From Pseudomonas sp. ICMP22404 (lineage in GTDB: Bacteria; Pseudomonadota; Gammaproteobacteria; Pseudomonadales; Pseudomonadaceae), in NCBI RefSeq assembly GCF_006227205.1, contig NZ_VCNG01000002.1:372001-436000 (forward strand): 64,000 nt of DNA, read 5' to 3'. This document shows, in pieces, positions 15,571 to 24,590 of the stretch. A model generated the notes under the pieces. The model was not told the origin of the DNA. It saw nothing but the letters and a program-made list of their open reading frames with translations, and searched no databases. Numbering within the stretch: position 1 is the stretch's first letter; every line of letters starts with the position of its first letter. A program made the translations under genes and the position numbers.

Positions 15571-17069
15571 CAGAAACGCTCCAGCTCAGGGAAGGGCAAC
15601 TGCCCCAGGTGCACATGCATGGCGCCAAATTCGGCGCAGCGGTGCAACGTCGGAATATTCTTGCCGGGGTTGAGCAGGCCGCTCGGATCGAAGGCGGCTT
15701 TGACGGCGTGGAATACGGTCAATTCGTCGCTGTTGAATTGCGCGCACATCTGGTTGATTTTCTCGCGGCCCACCCCGTGTTCGCCGGTGATGCTGCCGCC
15801 GACTTTCACGCACAGTTCGAGGATCTTGCCCCCCAGGGCCTCGGCGCGATCGAGCTCGCCCGGTTGGTTGGCATCGAACAGGATCAACGGGTGCATGTTG
15901 CCGTCGCCGGCATGAAACACGTTGGCGACCCGCAGGCCGTACTCGGCCGACAAGGCGGCGATGGCGTGCAATACGCCGGGCAGCTCCCGACGCGGGATGG
16001 TCCCGTCCATGCAGTAATAATCCGGCGAAAGGCGGCCCACGGCAGGAAACGCATTCTTGCGCCCTGCCCAGAAACGCACGCGTTCGGCCTCGTCGCGGGC
16101 CTGGCGCACTTCGGTGGCGCCGGCCCGCTCCAACACCTGGCGCACGCGGTTGCAGTCATCATGGACGTCGGCCTCAACGCCATCGAGCTCGCACAACAGA
16201 ATGGCTTCGGCTTCCACCGGGTAACCGGCGTGAATGAAGTCTTCGGCGGCACGGATGGCCAGGTTGTCCATCATTTCCAGTCCACCGGGAATGATGCCAG
16301 CGGCGATGATGTCGCCCACGGCGCGCCCGGCTTTTTCGACCGAGTCGAACGCCGCCAGCAACACCTTCGCGGTCTGCGGCTTGGGAAGCAGCTTGACCGT
16401 GACCTCGGTAATCACCCCGAGCATGCCTTCGGAGCCAGTGAACAACGCCAGCAGGTCCAGGCCCGGCGAATCGAGCGCATCGCTGCCCAGGGTCAGGTGT
16501 TCGCCCTCGACGGTGAGAATGTCGACCTTGAGCAGGTTGTGTACGGTCAGACCGTACTTGAGGCAATGCACGCCACCGGCATTTTCCGCGACGTTGCCGC
16601 CGATGGAACAGGCAATCTGAGAGGAGGGATCCGGCGCGTAGTACAAGCCAAACGGCGCGGCCGCCTGGGAAATCGCCAGGTTGCGCACCCCGGGCTGGAC
16701 CCGTGCGGTACGGGCGGCCGGGTCGATGTGCAAAATGTTGTTGAAGCGTGCCATGACCAGCAGAACGCCTTTTTCCAACGGCAGCGCACCACCGGACAAA
16801 CCGGTCCCGGCCCCCCGGGTGACGACAGGAACCTGCCGTTCATGACACAGCGCCAGCACGCCCCGAACCTCGTCGAGATGGCGGGGCAGTACCACCAGCA
16901 GCGGCGTGGTGCGATAGGCGGAAAGTCCGTCGCATTCATAGGGCATGAGTTCTTCGCGCTGGTGCAGGATCTCAAGGTCCGGCAAGCGCGCCTGCAAGGC
17001 CTGCAGCAGCGTGGCTTTATCCACGGCAGGCAGGGCACCATCAACGCGTTCATCGTAGAGAATGTTCAT
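15570..17069 (-). CDS. glcD: Glycolate oxidase subunit GlcD
   Basis: 499-residue catalytic FAD subunit of glycolate oxidase, also able to oxidise D-lactate in some strains. The FAD domain has VVTRGAGTGLSGGALPLE (about residues 82-99) and SIGGNVAENAGGVHCLKYG (about 150-168). The C-terminal FAD-oxidase domain contains HAGDGNMHPLILFD (about residue 375) and TGEHGVGREK (about 440), which carry flavin and substrate residues of the family. First gene of the operon glcDEFG, 234 bp from the divergent regulator glcC, with two probable operators between. Confidence 0.97.
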   Translation of the reverse strand: MNILYDERVDGALPAVDKATLLQALQARLPDLEILHQREELMPYECDGLSAYRTTPLLVVLPRHLDEVRGVLALCHERQVPVVTRGAGTGLSGGALPLEKGVLLVMARFNNILHIDPAARTARVQPGVRNLAISQAAAPFGLYYAPDPSSQIACSIGGNVAENAGGVHCLKYGLTVHNLLKVDILTVEGEHLTLGSDALDSPGLDLLALFTGSEGMLGVITEVTVKLLPKPQTAKVLLAAFDSVEKAGRAVGDIIAAGIIPGGLEMMDNLAIRAAEDFIHAGYPVEAEAILLCELDGVEADVHDDCNRVRQVLERAGATEVRQARDEAERVRFWAGRKNAFPAVGRLSPDYYCMDGTIPRRELPGVLHAIAALSAEYGLRVANVFHAGDGNMHPLILFDANQPGELDRAEALGGKILELCVKVGGSITGEHGVGREKINQMCAQFNSDELTVFHAVKAAFDPSGLLNPGKNIPTLHRCAEFGAMHVHLGQLPFPELERF

Positions 17070-17173
17070 AGTCGGCCGGCGACACTCGGTTGTTTTTATT
17101 TGAGGTCAGGTTCCGCATGCAGCTGACTTGCATCATTGGTCCGAGGCGATCTACTGTCTATGCCTTGTTGAGG

Positions 17174-17184
17174 TGGTCGAACCA
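17174..17184. promoter_or_regulatory. Candidate GlcC operator 1
   Basis: TGGTCGAACCA matches the TGGTnnnACCA consensus of FadR-subfamily GntR regulators (PdhR, LldR and FadR sites are of this type). It lies between glcD and glcC, 105 bp upstream of the glcD start, and GlcC belongs to this subfamily. Confidence 0.6.
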
Positions 17185-17203
17185 GTTTTTGACCGGCTAT
17201 TTT

Positions 17204-17239
17204 CTTGTTGTTTTTAATAAACCATTTAAAAACAACAAG
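17204..17239. promoter_or_regulatory. Perfect 14-bp inverted repeat in the glcC-glcD intergenic region
   Basis: CTTGTTGTTTTTAA and its exact complement TTAAAAACAACAAG, 8 bases apart. Both flanking genes point away from it, so it is unlikely to be a terminator; an operator or a cruciform-type control element for the divergent promoters is more likely. Confidence 0.5.
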
Positions 17240-17279
17240 TTGTGATAAGTGCTAAGTCGGCTTGAACACCATGGCTAAG

Positions 17280-17292
17280 CTGGTCATACCAG
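17280..17292. promoter_or_regulatory. Candidate GlcC operator 2 (autoregulatory)
   Basis: CTGGTCATACCAG is a 13-bp palindrome fitting TGGTnnnACCA, just upstream of the GGAGG ribosome site of glcC. Binding here would block glcC transcription, giving negative autoregulation. Together with the site at 17174 it forms a pair 107 bp apart. Confidence 0.6.
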
Positions 17293-17303
17293 TTGGAGGC
17301 GCA

Positions 17304-18071
17304 ATGGACGACACCCAGACCCGTCGTAATCTGCAAGTGGCCGATGTGGTGTGCGAACGCATCGAGCGTCTGATCGTGGACGGTGTGCTCAAGACGGGGC
17401 AGTTGTTGCCGTCAGAGCGTCGGCTGACGGAAAAGCTCGGTGTTTCACGCACGGCGCTGCGTGAAGGGCTGAAGCTGTTGCGTGCTCGCGGGATCATCAA
17501 GACGGAGCAGGGCAAGGGCTCGTTCGTCGCCGACCTGTCGGGCAACAGTGCCGCGTCACCGTTGATGCACCTGTTCAGCTCACAGCCCCGCACGCTTTAC
17601 GATCTGTTCGAGGTCCGCAGCCTGCTCGAAGGCGAGTCCGCACGGTTGGCGGCCTTGCGCGGCACGGAGGCCGATTTCGTCCTGATCACCCGCAGCTACG
17701 ACGCGCTGCTCGACGCCCACACCCGCGCATTGGAGCCCTCCGAACACGCCCGGCTCGATCATGCGTTTCACCTGGCAATCTGCGAGGCGTCGCATAACCC
17801 GGTGCTGGTGCAGACCTTGCGCTCGCTGACGGACCTGCTGCTCACCACGGTGTTCGCCTCGGTCAACAACCTCTATCACCGCGCACCGCAGAAGCGGCAA
17901 ATCGATCGCCAACATGCACGGCTTTATAACGCCGTAACCGGACGCCTTCCCGAGCAGGCGCGCAAGGCCGCCGTTGCGCATATCCAGAGCATCTGCGACA
18001 ACCTCAAGGAAATCGAAAGCGAAGAGCAGCGTCTGGTGCGTGCCACGTTGCGACTTGAAGGGTGGGCATGA
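17304..18071 (+). CDS. glcC: GntR/FadR-family regulator GlcC
   Basis: 255-residue regulator of the FadR subfamily. The N-terminal winged helix (VCERIERLIVDGVLKTGQLLPSERRLTEKLGVSRTALREGLKLLRARGII, about residues 18-67) is followed by an all-helical FCD ligand domain (LYDLFEVRSLLEGESARLAA..., with the metal-site pattern ...D.AFHLAICEASHN). The ATG at 17304 is chosen because GGAGG lies 5 bases upstream. Divergence from glcD identifies it as the glycolate-responsive activator of the operon. Two TGGTnnnACCA sites flank its promoter region. Confidence 0.9.
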   Translation: MDDTQTRRNLQVADVVCERIERLIVDGVLKTGQLLPSERRLTEKLGVSRTALREGLKLLRARGIIKTEQGKGSFVADLSGNSAASPLMHLFSSQPRTLYDLFEVRSLLEGESARLAALRGTEADFVLITRSYDALLDAHTRALEPSEHARLDHAFHLAICEASHNPVLVQTLRSLTDLLLTTVFASVNNLYHRAPQKRQIDRQHARLYNAVTGRLPEQARKAAVAHIQSICDNLKEIESEEQRLVRATLRLEGWA

Positions 18072-18125
18072 TGCGGCACCTGGATCATTTGTCCTTGCGC
18101 CTGTTCATTCTGACGGAGCGGGTTT

Positions 18126-19448
18126 TCACCGATCCGCCTTCTGCGCTGGGGAGGCACTTTCCGCTGTTTGCACAAAACCGCGTGCCATTTGCTGATACAG
18201 CTCGGGCCCCATCCGGGAGCTGACGGCTTTGGCGACAAGGGCAACGCCCATAAGGCTGATAACCATTCCATGACTGTCGATCATCTCCATGACGATGATG
18301 GCTGAGGTAATGGGCGACTGGGTCACGGCGGCAAGAAAACCCACCATGCACAGGGCAATGACCGGTTGTACGCCAAGGTTGAACAGATCTGAGATGTTGG
18401 CGCCGATCGCTGCGCCCACTGCCAGGCAGGGAGCAAAAATCCCGCCGGGGATACCAGAAAAGTAGGTCACCACCGTGGCAATGAAGCGGGTCAGGGCGGC
18501 ATGCCACGGCAGGCCGATGTCAGATGCAATGACGTGGTTGGTAACGCCATACCCGCTGCCAAATGACATGCCGCCACTGAGCATGCCGAGCACCGCCACA
18601 ATCAGTCCGCAGATGCCGGCGAACCATACCGGATGCTGATGCCGCCACTGCCAGATCGGGGAGTGCCGATAACGCTGGGGCCATAACAACATGCGGCTGA
18701 AGAGTCCACCCAGCAGGCCGCAACCAACGGCAATCAGCAGCGCTGGCAGGATGATATCCATGCTGGCGTCTTGCACGCCGAAATGGCCGAAATAGTTGTA
18801 GTTTCCCTGCAAGGCAATGGCCACCATCCCGGACAGAATAATGGTGCTGAGCAAAACCCCGCTGGTACGTGTCTCCAGGCGCCGTCCCAACTCCTCCACG
18901 GCAAAGGCGATGCCCGCCAGCGGGGTATTGAACGCAGCCGCGATCCCGGCAGCGCCCCCGGCAAGAATCAGATCTTCACTGCGTATGATGCGTGCGTTGG
19001 GCAAGTAGCGATGGAAGAAGTGCATGACTGAAGCCGCCACCTGCACTGATGGCCCCTCCCGTCCGGCCGAGAAACCACCTGTCAAGGCCAGGGTGCCCAG
19101 GCCGATTTTGGCGAAGGCGATCTTTAACGACACCAATTGGCTGACGGGCTTACCCTGACGCGCCAAGCGGGTAGCGGCGATCACCTGGGGAATACCGCTG
19201 CCCTGGCAACCGGGCAAGAAGCGGTTGGTCAGCCCGACCACCAGCATGCCGATCAGAGGCGTATAGATAAACGGTAGCCAGGGGCGTTCAGCGGTTTGCA
19301 GCGCGAATTGATCCAGAGCCAGGTCGGCCAGGCGAGCGAACATGACGACGAGCAAGCCGGCGAGGGTAGCGGCCACCCACAACGTGACGCGGGTGCGCCA
19401 GCGCATGGAAGCAAATCGACGACGTAGCAAGATGAATGGTCTGATCAC
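18126..19448 (-). CDS. CLC-family chloride channel/antiporter
   Basis: 440-residue inner-membrane protein of the CLC family, with about ten or more hydrophobic helices. The three ion-pathway motifs are present: GSGIPQV (about residues 83-89), GGFSAGREGPSVQV (about residues 124-137, containing the gating Glu) and GIPGGIFAPCLAVGAAIG (about residues 330-350). IAFAVEELGRRLE carries a Glu where proton-coupled members have the internal proton-transfer Glu, so H+/Cl- exchange is possible. Cytosolic CBS domains are absent, as in short bacterial members. It is convergent with glcC. Confidence 0.92.
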   Translation of the reverse strand: MIRPFILLRRRFASMRWRTRVTLWVAATLAGLLVVMFARLADLALDQFALQTAERPWLPFIYTPLIGMLVVGLTNRFLPGCQGSGIPQVIAATRLARQGKPVSQLVSLKIAFAKIGLGTLALTGGFSAGREGPSVQVAASVMHFFHRYLPNARIIRSEDLILAGGAAGIAAAFNTPLAGIAFAVEELGRRLETRTSGVLLSTIILSGMVAIALQGNYNYFGHFGVQDASMDIILPALLIAVGCGLLGGLFSRMLLWPQRYRHSPIWQWRHQHPVWFAGICGLIVAVLGMLSGGMSFGSGYGVTNHVIASDIGLPWHAALTRFIATVVTYFSGIPGGIFAPCLAVGAAIGANISDLFNLGVQPVIALCMVGFLAAVTQSPITSAIIVMEMIDSHGMVISLMGVALVAKAVSSRMGPELYQQMARGFVQTAESASPAQKADR

Positions 19449-19540
19449 TCAGGTGGACCCCAGTTGAGAAAACGTTCGGGAGCTGCGCTAAGCCTAACCG
19501 TAAATGAGTACTCATGCCGATGAGGGAAGCCGGATCCCGC

Positions 19541-22500
19541 TCACGAGCGCCGCAACATTTCGATGGTTTCGATCAGGGCGTCATAGGACACCGGCTTGCC
19601 GAGGTGTTGATCGAACCCTGCCGCATGGGATTTCTGAACATCGCTATGGGTGCCGTAACCGGTGAGGGCGATGGCCGGGACGTTTTTCGCCAGCGGTAGT
19701 TGGCGCAGCGCGCTGATCAGTTGATGGCCGTTCATGACCGGCATGCCCAGGTCGGAAATGATCAGGTCGAAACGTTGGGATTCCGCGGCCTTCAGCGCCT
19801 CCAGCGGTTGGTCAAAGGCCAGGACCTGGGCGTCTTCCATTTCCAGCAGCATCTTCATGGTTTCCAGCACTTCCGGCGAGTCATCCACCAGCAGGATGTT
19901 CAAACCATCGAGCTTGCCGGTCGCCGATTCGATCGCCGCGACCGGGACGGTTTCGCTCTGCGGGGCGGCCAGGGGCAGGCAGACGCTGAAGGTGCATCCG
20001 GCGCCGAGTCCTGCCGAGGTCACCTGGACGGTTCCATGCTGAGCCTCGGTCAGCTGTCGTACCAGGGACAGGCCAATGCCCAGGCCTTCGCGCTGATGGT
20101 GAACGTGTTGTTTTTCCGCCTGGCCGAACATGTCGAAGACGTGTTCGAGGTTTTCCACGGCAATACCGATGCCATTGTCCTTGATGTCGATCCGCGCCAT
20201 TTGATCCTGACGACGGGCGATCAGTTGAATGTGTCCCATGGATGGGGTGAATTTCAGCGCGTTATTGACCAGGTTCCAGATGATCTGGTCCACCCGGATC
20301 GGATCGGCATAAACGACCAGCGGTTCATCTGGCAATTGCAGGTCGATCTGGGTCTGGTGTTGTGCGTTGATCACCACGGTGTAGATGTCGCGAAGCACAT
20401 CGGTCAAGTCGATTCGCGATGGTTGCAGCTTGAGTTTTCCGGTGCGTACGCGGGCGACATCCAGCAGGTCGTCAATGATGCGTGCCTGGCTGTTGACCGC
20501 ATCGCAGATGGTGTTCACGGCTTTGGCCGCCGGACTGGATGTACGAGTGATCGGCAAGCGACGCAGCATTTCGGCATTGAGCTGGATCAGGTTCAGCGGA
20601 TGCTTGAGCTCATGGGACATGACCGCAAAGAACTCGTCCTTCAGGGAAATGGTATTGCGGGACTGTTTCAGTTCCTGGCTCTGTTTTTCGTGTTCCTGCT
20701 GGTGCCCGGTCAAGTCGCGGGCGATCTTCACGTAGCCTTGCAGGTGATCGCCGCTGAGCAGGGTGACCTCGCCGCTGCAATAGAAAAGGCTGCCGTCCTT
20801 GCGCAGGTGCCAGCGTTCATCTTTGGCGCGACCGTGGGTACGGGCAGTCTTCAGCTCAGCTTGCGGCGCACCTTTGGCGCGATCCTCTTCGGAGAAAATG
20901 AACTCGTAGGAGGCGCCCTCAGCTTCCGCTTTGGTATAGCCGAATATCAGCTCGGCACCCTTGTTCCAGTGGGTGATCACGCCGTCTTCGTCGAGGATGA
21001 TGATCGCGTAGTCATGGGTGCTTTCCGCCACCAGGCGCATGCGCTCTTCGCCCAGGCGCAACTCCTCTTCGGCGGCGCGGCGGGTGGTGATGTCGATGAA
21101 GGTCAGCACCGTGCCGTCGATATGGTCTTCGCTGGAGCGATACGGCAGCAACCGGGCAATGTACCAACGCTTGTCACTGATGCTGCTGACTTCACGTTCG
21201 ATCATGTTCAGTGATTCGAATACTTGCGCCGCATCGTCGGCCAGGTCGGTGTAGTCCAGGCGATGGGTGATGTCGAGCAGTGAACGACCGGTGTCCACCG
21301 GCAGCATGTTGAAAATCTCCGTGGCCCGGGGCGTGAACCAGCGGATGCGCATGCTCCGGTCGACAAACACCGTGGCGATGTCGGTCGAGGCGATGAGGTT
21401 GGTCAGGTAGTCGTTGACCTTGTCGGTTTCTTCAACTTTGGTCTTGAGCTCGAAATTGACCGTCAGCAGTTCCTCGTTGATCGACTGCAACTCTTCCTTG
21501 CTGGTTTCCAGCTCTTCGGTAGCCGAGCGCAGCTCTTCGTTGATGGCCTGCATTTCCTCGTTGGACGCTTTCAGCTCCTCGTTGGAGACCTCCGACTGCT
21601 CGATCGTGTCTTGCAGGTGCAGCTTGGTGCGTTGCAGCTCGCGTTCGAGATTGGACAGGACCTGGCTTTCGGTCTGCACCTGGGCCATGGCCGCTTCCGC
21701 CGAGTCGATGTCACTTTCCTCGAAGATCACCAGCAGGTAGTCGCTGTCCGACTGCTCGTCCCTGTAGGGTTGGACGATCATGTCGATCCGCAGATGCCGG
21801 TCTTCATACTTGATCGATACGTCCCGCGACTTGACCGCCAGACCACTCTGTTGCACCTGGAACAGTGCGGTGCGGATTTCCAGGCGCAGCTCCGGCAGGA
21901 TCAACGTCAGCAAGTTGCGCGACAACTCGCCGCCGACGTGCCGCAGGTAGCGCCCGGCGCCTTCACTCATGTGCAGGATGTCGGCATTGGTGTCGACGAT
22001 CATGCTCGGCGGCGCGGCGCGTTCGATGGCGCGCCGGTGGATGTCGGCGAACGACAGCTTGGGCTGCACGTGGTTCTTCAGCTCGGGAAGCGAGTGGCCG
22101 CTGCTGCGGGTGTAGCCACCCCGAGGCATGGTGGGAACACGCCGGCTGTTGGGGCTGGTGCTCTTGGCCCGGAAGATCCGGTTGCGCTTGTCCACCGGGC
22201 TGAACAGTTCATGGCAGGCATCGGCGCTCTCGGAGGTGCCGAGAAACAGGAAACCGCCGGGGCGAAGCGCGAAATGGAACATCTGCAGGATTTCGCGTTG
22301 TACTTCCCGATCCAGGTAGATCAGCAGGTTGCGGCAGACGATCAGGTCGATCTGCGAGAACGGCGGATCCGCCAGCAGGCTGTGTTTGGCAAACAACACC
22401 TTCTCTCGGAGTTCCTTGCGAATTCGATAGTGATCGTCTTCCTTCACGAAATACTGGCGCAGGCGGGTCGGCGGCACATCGGTGACGATGGCCTGGGGGT

Positions 22501-23641
22501 AACGACCGGCCCGCCCGAGGCTGATTGCACGCTCGTCGATGTCCGTGGCAAACAGTTGCAGCTTGGCTTTGCTGCCCTTTACCTGCAGCTGGTCGTCGAG
22601 CAGCATCGCCAGGCTGTAGACCTCTTCCCCGGTAGAGCAACCCGCCGACCAGACACGCAGTTCTTCATGTTCCGGTCGTGGCGGCGTCAAGGTGGCGACC
22701 AGCTGCGGTATCACATCGCGCTCCAGCGCTTCGAAGGCCTCGCGGTCGCGGAAAAAGTTGGTGACGCCGATCAGCATGTCCCCCAACAGCGCCTTCGGCT
22801 CTTCTGGATTGCCTTGCAGGTACTGGGAATAGGTCGCCAGATCGGGCTGGGTGGTGACTTGCATCCGCCGTTCGATCCGCCGAAGCACCGTGGCGCGTTT
22901 ATAGTGCTTGAAGTCGTGACCGGTGCTGCTGCGCAGGTAGGCCAGGATCTCGTGTAGATAGTGCTCGGCGGCGACAGCTTCCTGTTCGGCGTGATTTTCC
23001 AGTCCAGGATCAATGGCGCTGGGAAGGGTGATCGCTTGGGAATTACGCCACAGTTCGAGGATTTTCTGCGGCATGTCCACTACCGGCAAGACCAGGTCGA
23101 CCATGCGTGTTTCGATGGCGGCGCGGGGCATGCCGTCGAACTCGGCGTCTTCCGGCGATTGCGCCAGGGTGACGCCGCCCTGTTCCTTGATGCGCGACAG
23201 CCCCACGGCACCGTCCGAGCCGCTGCCCGACAACACTACGCAAAAGGCCCGCTCACGGTGAACATTGGCAAGGTCGCGGAAGAACAGGTCAATGGCGGAG
23301 TGGCGATCGAGGGTAGAGGCGACGGGACTGATATTCAGATAGCCATCGTTCATCGCCAGTTGCTGGGCTGGCGAAATGACATAAACGTGGTTCTTTTCAA
23401 TGGGTACAGTCTGGGTGACCTGCACAACCGGCATGTTGGTCGATTGCTGAATGATCTGGTCGGCAATGCTTTGATGGTCAGGCGACAGGTGCAGGACGAT
23501 CACGAAGGCCATGCCGGTTTCCTGGGGCATGTTCTCGAAAAACAGCTTGATCGCCTGCAAACCGCCCGCAGACGCGCCAATTCCGACGACGCCAAATTCA
23601 AGGTGGGAGGCGGTTTTACTCAACGGTGATGGCGTTGTCAT
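19541..23641 (-). CDS. CheB-CheR-PAS-PAS hybrid histidine kinase with receiver
   Basis: 1,366-residue chemotaxis-derived signalling protein. Domains in order: CheB methylesterase (about 15-205, Ser in GIGASAGGLQAI near 24, LHLSPDHQS, GSGSDGAVGLSRI); CheR methyltransferase (about 215-480, VTNFFRDREAFEAL and VWSAGCSTGEEVYSLA near 333); long coiled coil (about 655-740); PAS (about 745-865); PAS/PAC (about 870-990); HisKA with phospho-His in MSHELKHPLN near 1007; HATPase (N-box near 1117, DNGIGI, GLGIGLSLV); receiver with ILLVDDSPEV and phospho-Asp in ISDLGMPVMNG near 1295. No signal peptide or membrane span, so cytosolic. The start at 23641 follows AGAGAAG. It stands alone; partners are unknown. 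Confidence 0.93.
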   Translation of the reverse strand: MTTPSPLSKTASHLEFGVVGIGASAGGLQAIKLFFENMPQETGMAFVIVLHLSPDHQSIADQIIQQSTNMPVVQVTQTVPIEKNHVYVISPAQQLAMNDGYLNISPVASTLDRHSAIDLFFRDLANVHRERAFCVVLSGSGSDGAVGLSRIKEQGGVTLAQSPEDAEFDGMPRAAIETRMVDLVLPVVDMPQKILELWRNSQAITLPSAIDPGLENHAEQEAVAAEHYLHEILAYLRSSTGHDFKHYKRATVLRRIERRMQVTTQPDLATYSQYLQGNPEEPKALLGDMLIGVTNFFRDREAFEALERDVIPQLVATLTPPRPEHEELRVWSAGCSTGEEVYSLAMLLDDQLQVKGSKAKLQLFATDIDERAISLGRAGRYPQAIVTDVPPTRLRQYFVKEDDHYRIRKELREKVLFAKHSLLADPPFSQIDLIVCRNLLIYLDREVQREILQMFHFALRPGGFLFLGTSESADACHELFSPVDKRNRIFRAKSTSPNSRRVPTMPRGGYTRSSGHSLPELKNHVQPKLSFADIHRRAIERAAPPSMIVDTNADILHMSEGAGRYLRHVGGELSRNLLTLILPELRLEIRTALFQVQQSGLAVKSRDVSIKYEDRHLRIDMIVQPYRDEQSDSDYLLVIFEESDIDSAEAAMAQVQTESQVLSNLERELQRTKLHLQDTIEQSEVSNEELKASNEEMQAINEELRSATEELETSKEELQSINEELLTVNFELKTKVEETDKVNDYLTNLIASTDIATVFVDRSMRIRWFTPRATEIFNMLPVDTGRSLLDITHRLDYTDLADDAAQVFESLNMIEREVSSISDKRWYIARLLPYRSSEDHIDGTVLTFIDITTRRAAEEELRLGEERMRLVAESTHDYAIIILDEDGVITHWNKGAELIFGYTKAEAEGASYEFIFSEEDRAKGAPQAELKTARTHGRAKDERWHLRKDGSLFYCSGEVTLLSGDHLQGYVKIARDLTGHQQEHEKQSQELKQSRNTISLKDEFFAVMSHELKHPLNLIQLNAEMLRRLPITRTSSPAAKAVNTICDAVNSQARIIDDLLDVARVRTGKLKLQPSRIDLTDVLRDIYTVVINAQHQTQIDLQLPDEPLVVYADPIRVDQIIWNLVNNALKFTPSMGHIQLIARRQDQMARIDIKDNGIGIAVENLEHVFDMFGQAEKQHVHHQREGLGIGLSLVRQLTEAQHGTVQVTSAGLGAGCTFSVCLPLAAPQSETVPVAAIESATGKLDGLNILLVDDSPEVLETMKMLLEMEDAQVLAFDQPLEALKAAESQRFDLIISDLGMPVMNGHQLISALRQLPLAKNVPAIALTGYGTHSDVQKSHAAGFDQHLGKPVSYDALIETIEMLRRS

Positions 23642-23803
23642 GGGGCTTCTCTTGATAAAGCGACGACCTGACGCCGCGCACACACATCGGACTTTTGCCT
23701 GGGGCAGGCGAATATTGGCGAAGCGGTGGAATGCTGCACCAGAACGCCATTGTACGCTATGTGGTAAGCAGGTCTTTGGAAGCGATTCGCGTTGAGCGAA
23801 CGG

Positions 23804-24478
23804 TTATCCGAAAACGGCGCTATCGGACTCCGATTGCCGAGGAGGCTTTTGCTGATCGAGCGTAACAACATACGCGCTGAACATGTCCGCCATGCCATCG
23901 GCGTACGTCGCGATTTGCGCGTCGGTCCGTGGGCTTCCTGAAAAATCCTTGCCCACGGAACTGAGCGTGGTCAGGATCAGATCGCAGGCCGCCGAACGAG
24001 TAGGCTCGCTGACGTCGGGGAGCAACTCGAGCATGAAATTGGCGAAGATCCGCTTGCCTGTCGCGCGCACTTCGTGGGCTTGCGGTGCGTCGCGATAGAG
24101 CGGTGCGGCGTCGTTCAGCGCGCCACGCATCGGCGCTTCTTCGCACTCGGAACGAATGAACGCATGCACCAGGTTGCGCAGGCGATCCAGGGGCGGTTCC
24201 TCCAGGTTTTCCAGAATCCGGCACAGCATCTGGGTGGTCTGTTGCCACTCATCGCTCTGCAGCCGGAACAGGATCGCGACCTTGTTGGGAAAGTACTGGT
24301 ACAGCGAGCCGATGCTCACGCCGGCCTTTTCCGCGACGCGAGCGGTGGTGAAGCGAGCGGCGCCTTCCTTGGCCAAAACCTGAACAGCGGCCTCTAGAAT
24401 CGCCGCCACCAGCTCGGTGGAGCGTGCCTGCTGTGGCTGCTTGCGTGAGGAAATACGGGCGGTCTGGCGCTGGGTCAT
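23804..24478 (-). CDS. TetR/AcrR-family transcriptional regulator
   Basis: 224-residue repressor-type regulator. The N-terminal helix-turn-helix is ILEAAVQVLAKEGAARFTTARVAEKAGVSIGSLYQYFPNKVAIL (about residues 27-70); the rest is a helical ligand domain. The start at 24478 is taken because it gives MTQRQTARISSRK ahead of the domain; the open frame continues to 24538 across the operator repeats. It is divergent from an O-methyltransferase gene, its probable target, with a clear palindrome between. Confidence 0.88.
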   Translation of the reverse strand: MTQRQTARISSRKQPQQARSTELVAAILEAAVQVLAKEGAARFTTARVAEKAGVSIGSLYQYFPNKVAILFRLQSDEWQQTTQMLCRILENLEEPPLDRLRNLVHAFIRSECEEAPMRGALNDAAPLYRDAPQAHEVRATGKRIFANFMLELLPDVSEPTRSAACDLILTTLSSVGKDFSGSPRTDAQIATYADGMADMFSAYVVTLDQQKPPRQSESDSAVFG

Positions 24479-24521
24479 GGGCGGCTCGGTCGTCGTGGGG
24501 AAACGCGAATAGCGAATGGGG

Positions 24522-24562
24522 CGAATCACTCGCATCATTTAAATGCGACGAATCAGTCGCAT
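24522..24562. promoter_or_regulatory. Putative TetR operator repeats
   Basis: CGAATCACTCGCAT (24522-24535) and CGAATCAGTCGCAT (24549-24562) are direct repeats with 13 of 14 identical bases, 27 bp apart. The right copy lies in the perfect palindrome ATGCGAC-N6-GTCGCAT (24543-24562). They sit between the divergent TetR and methyltransferase genes. Confidence 0.6.
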
Positions 24563-24590
24563 CTTAGTCCCCTATCGATGGAAAGCAATC

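Noticed and set aside
15558..17126. Open frame of 522 codons on the plus strand opposite glcD
   Set aside because: It is antisense to a canonical glcD with complete FAD motifs; high-GC genes commonly leave long open antisense frames, and no domain is recognisable.
17204..17239. Perfect 14-bp inverted repeat as a terminator
   Set aside because: Both adjacent genes (glcD and glcC) point away from it, so nothing would terminate there; a regulatory role fits better.
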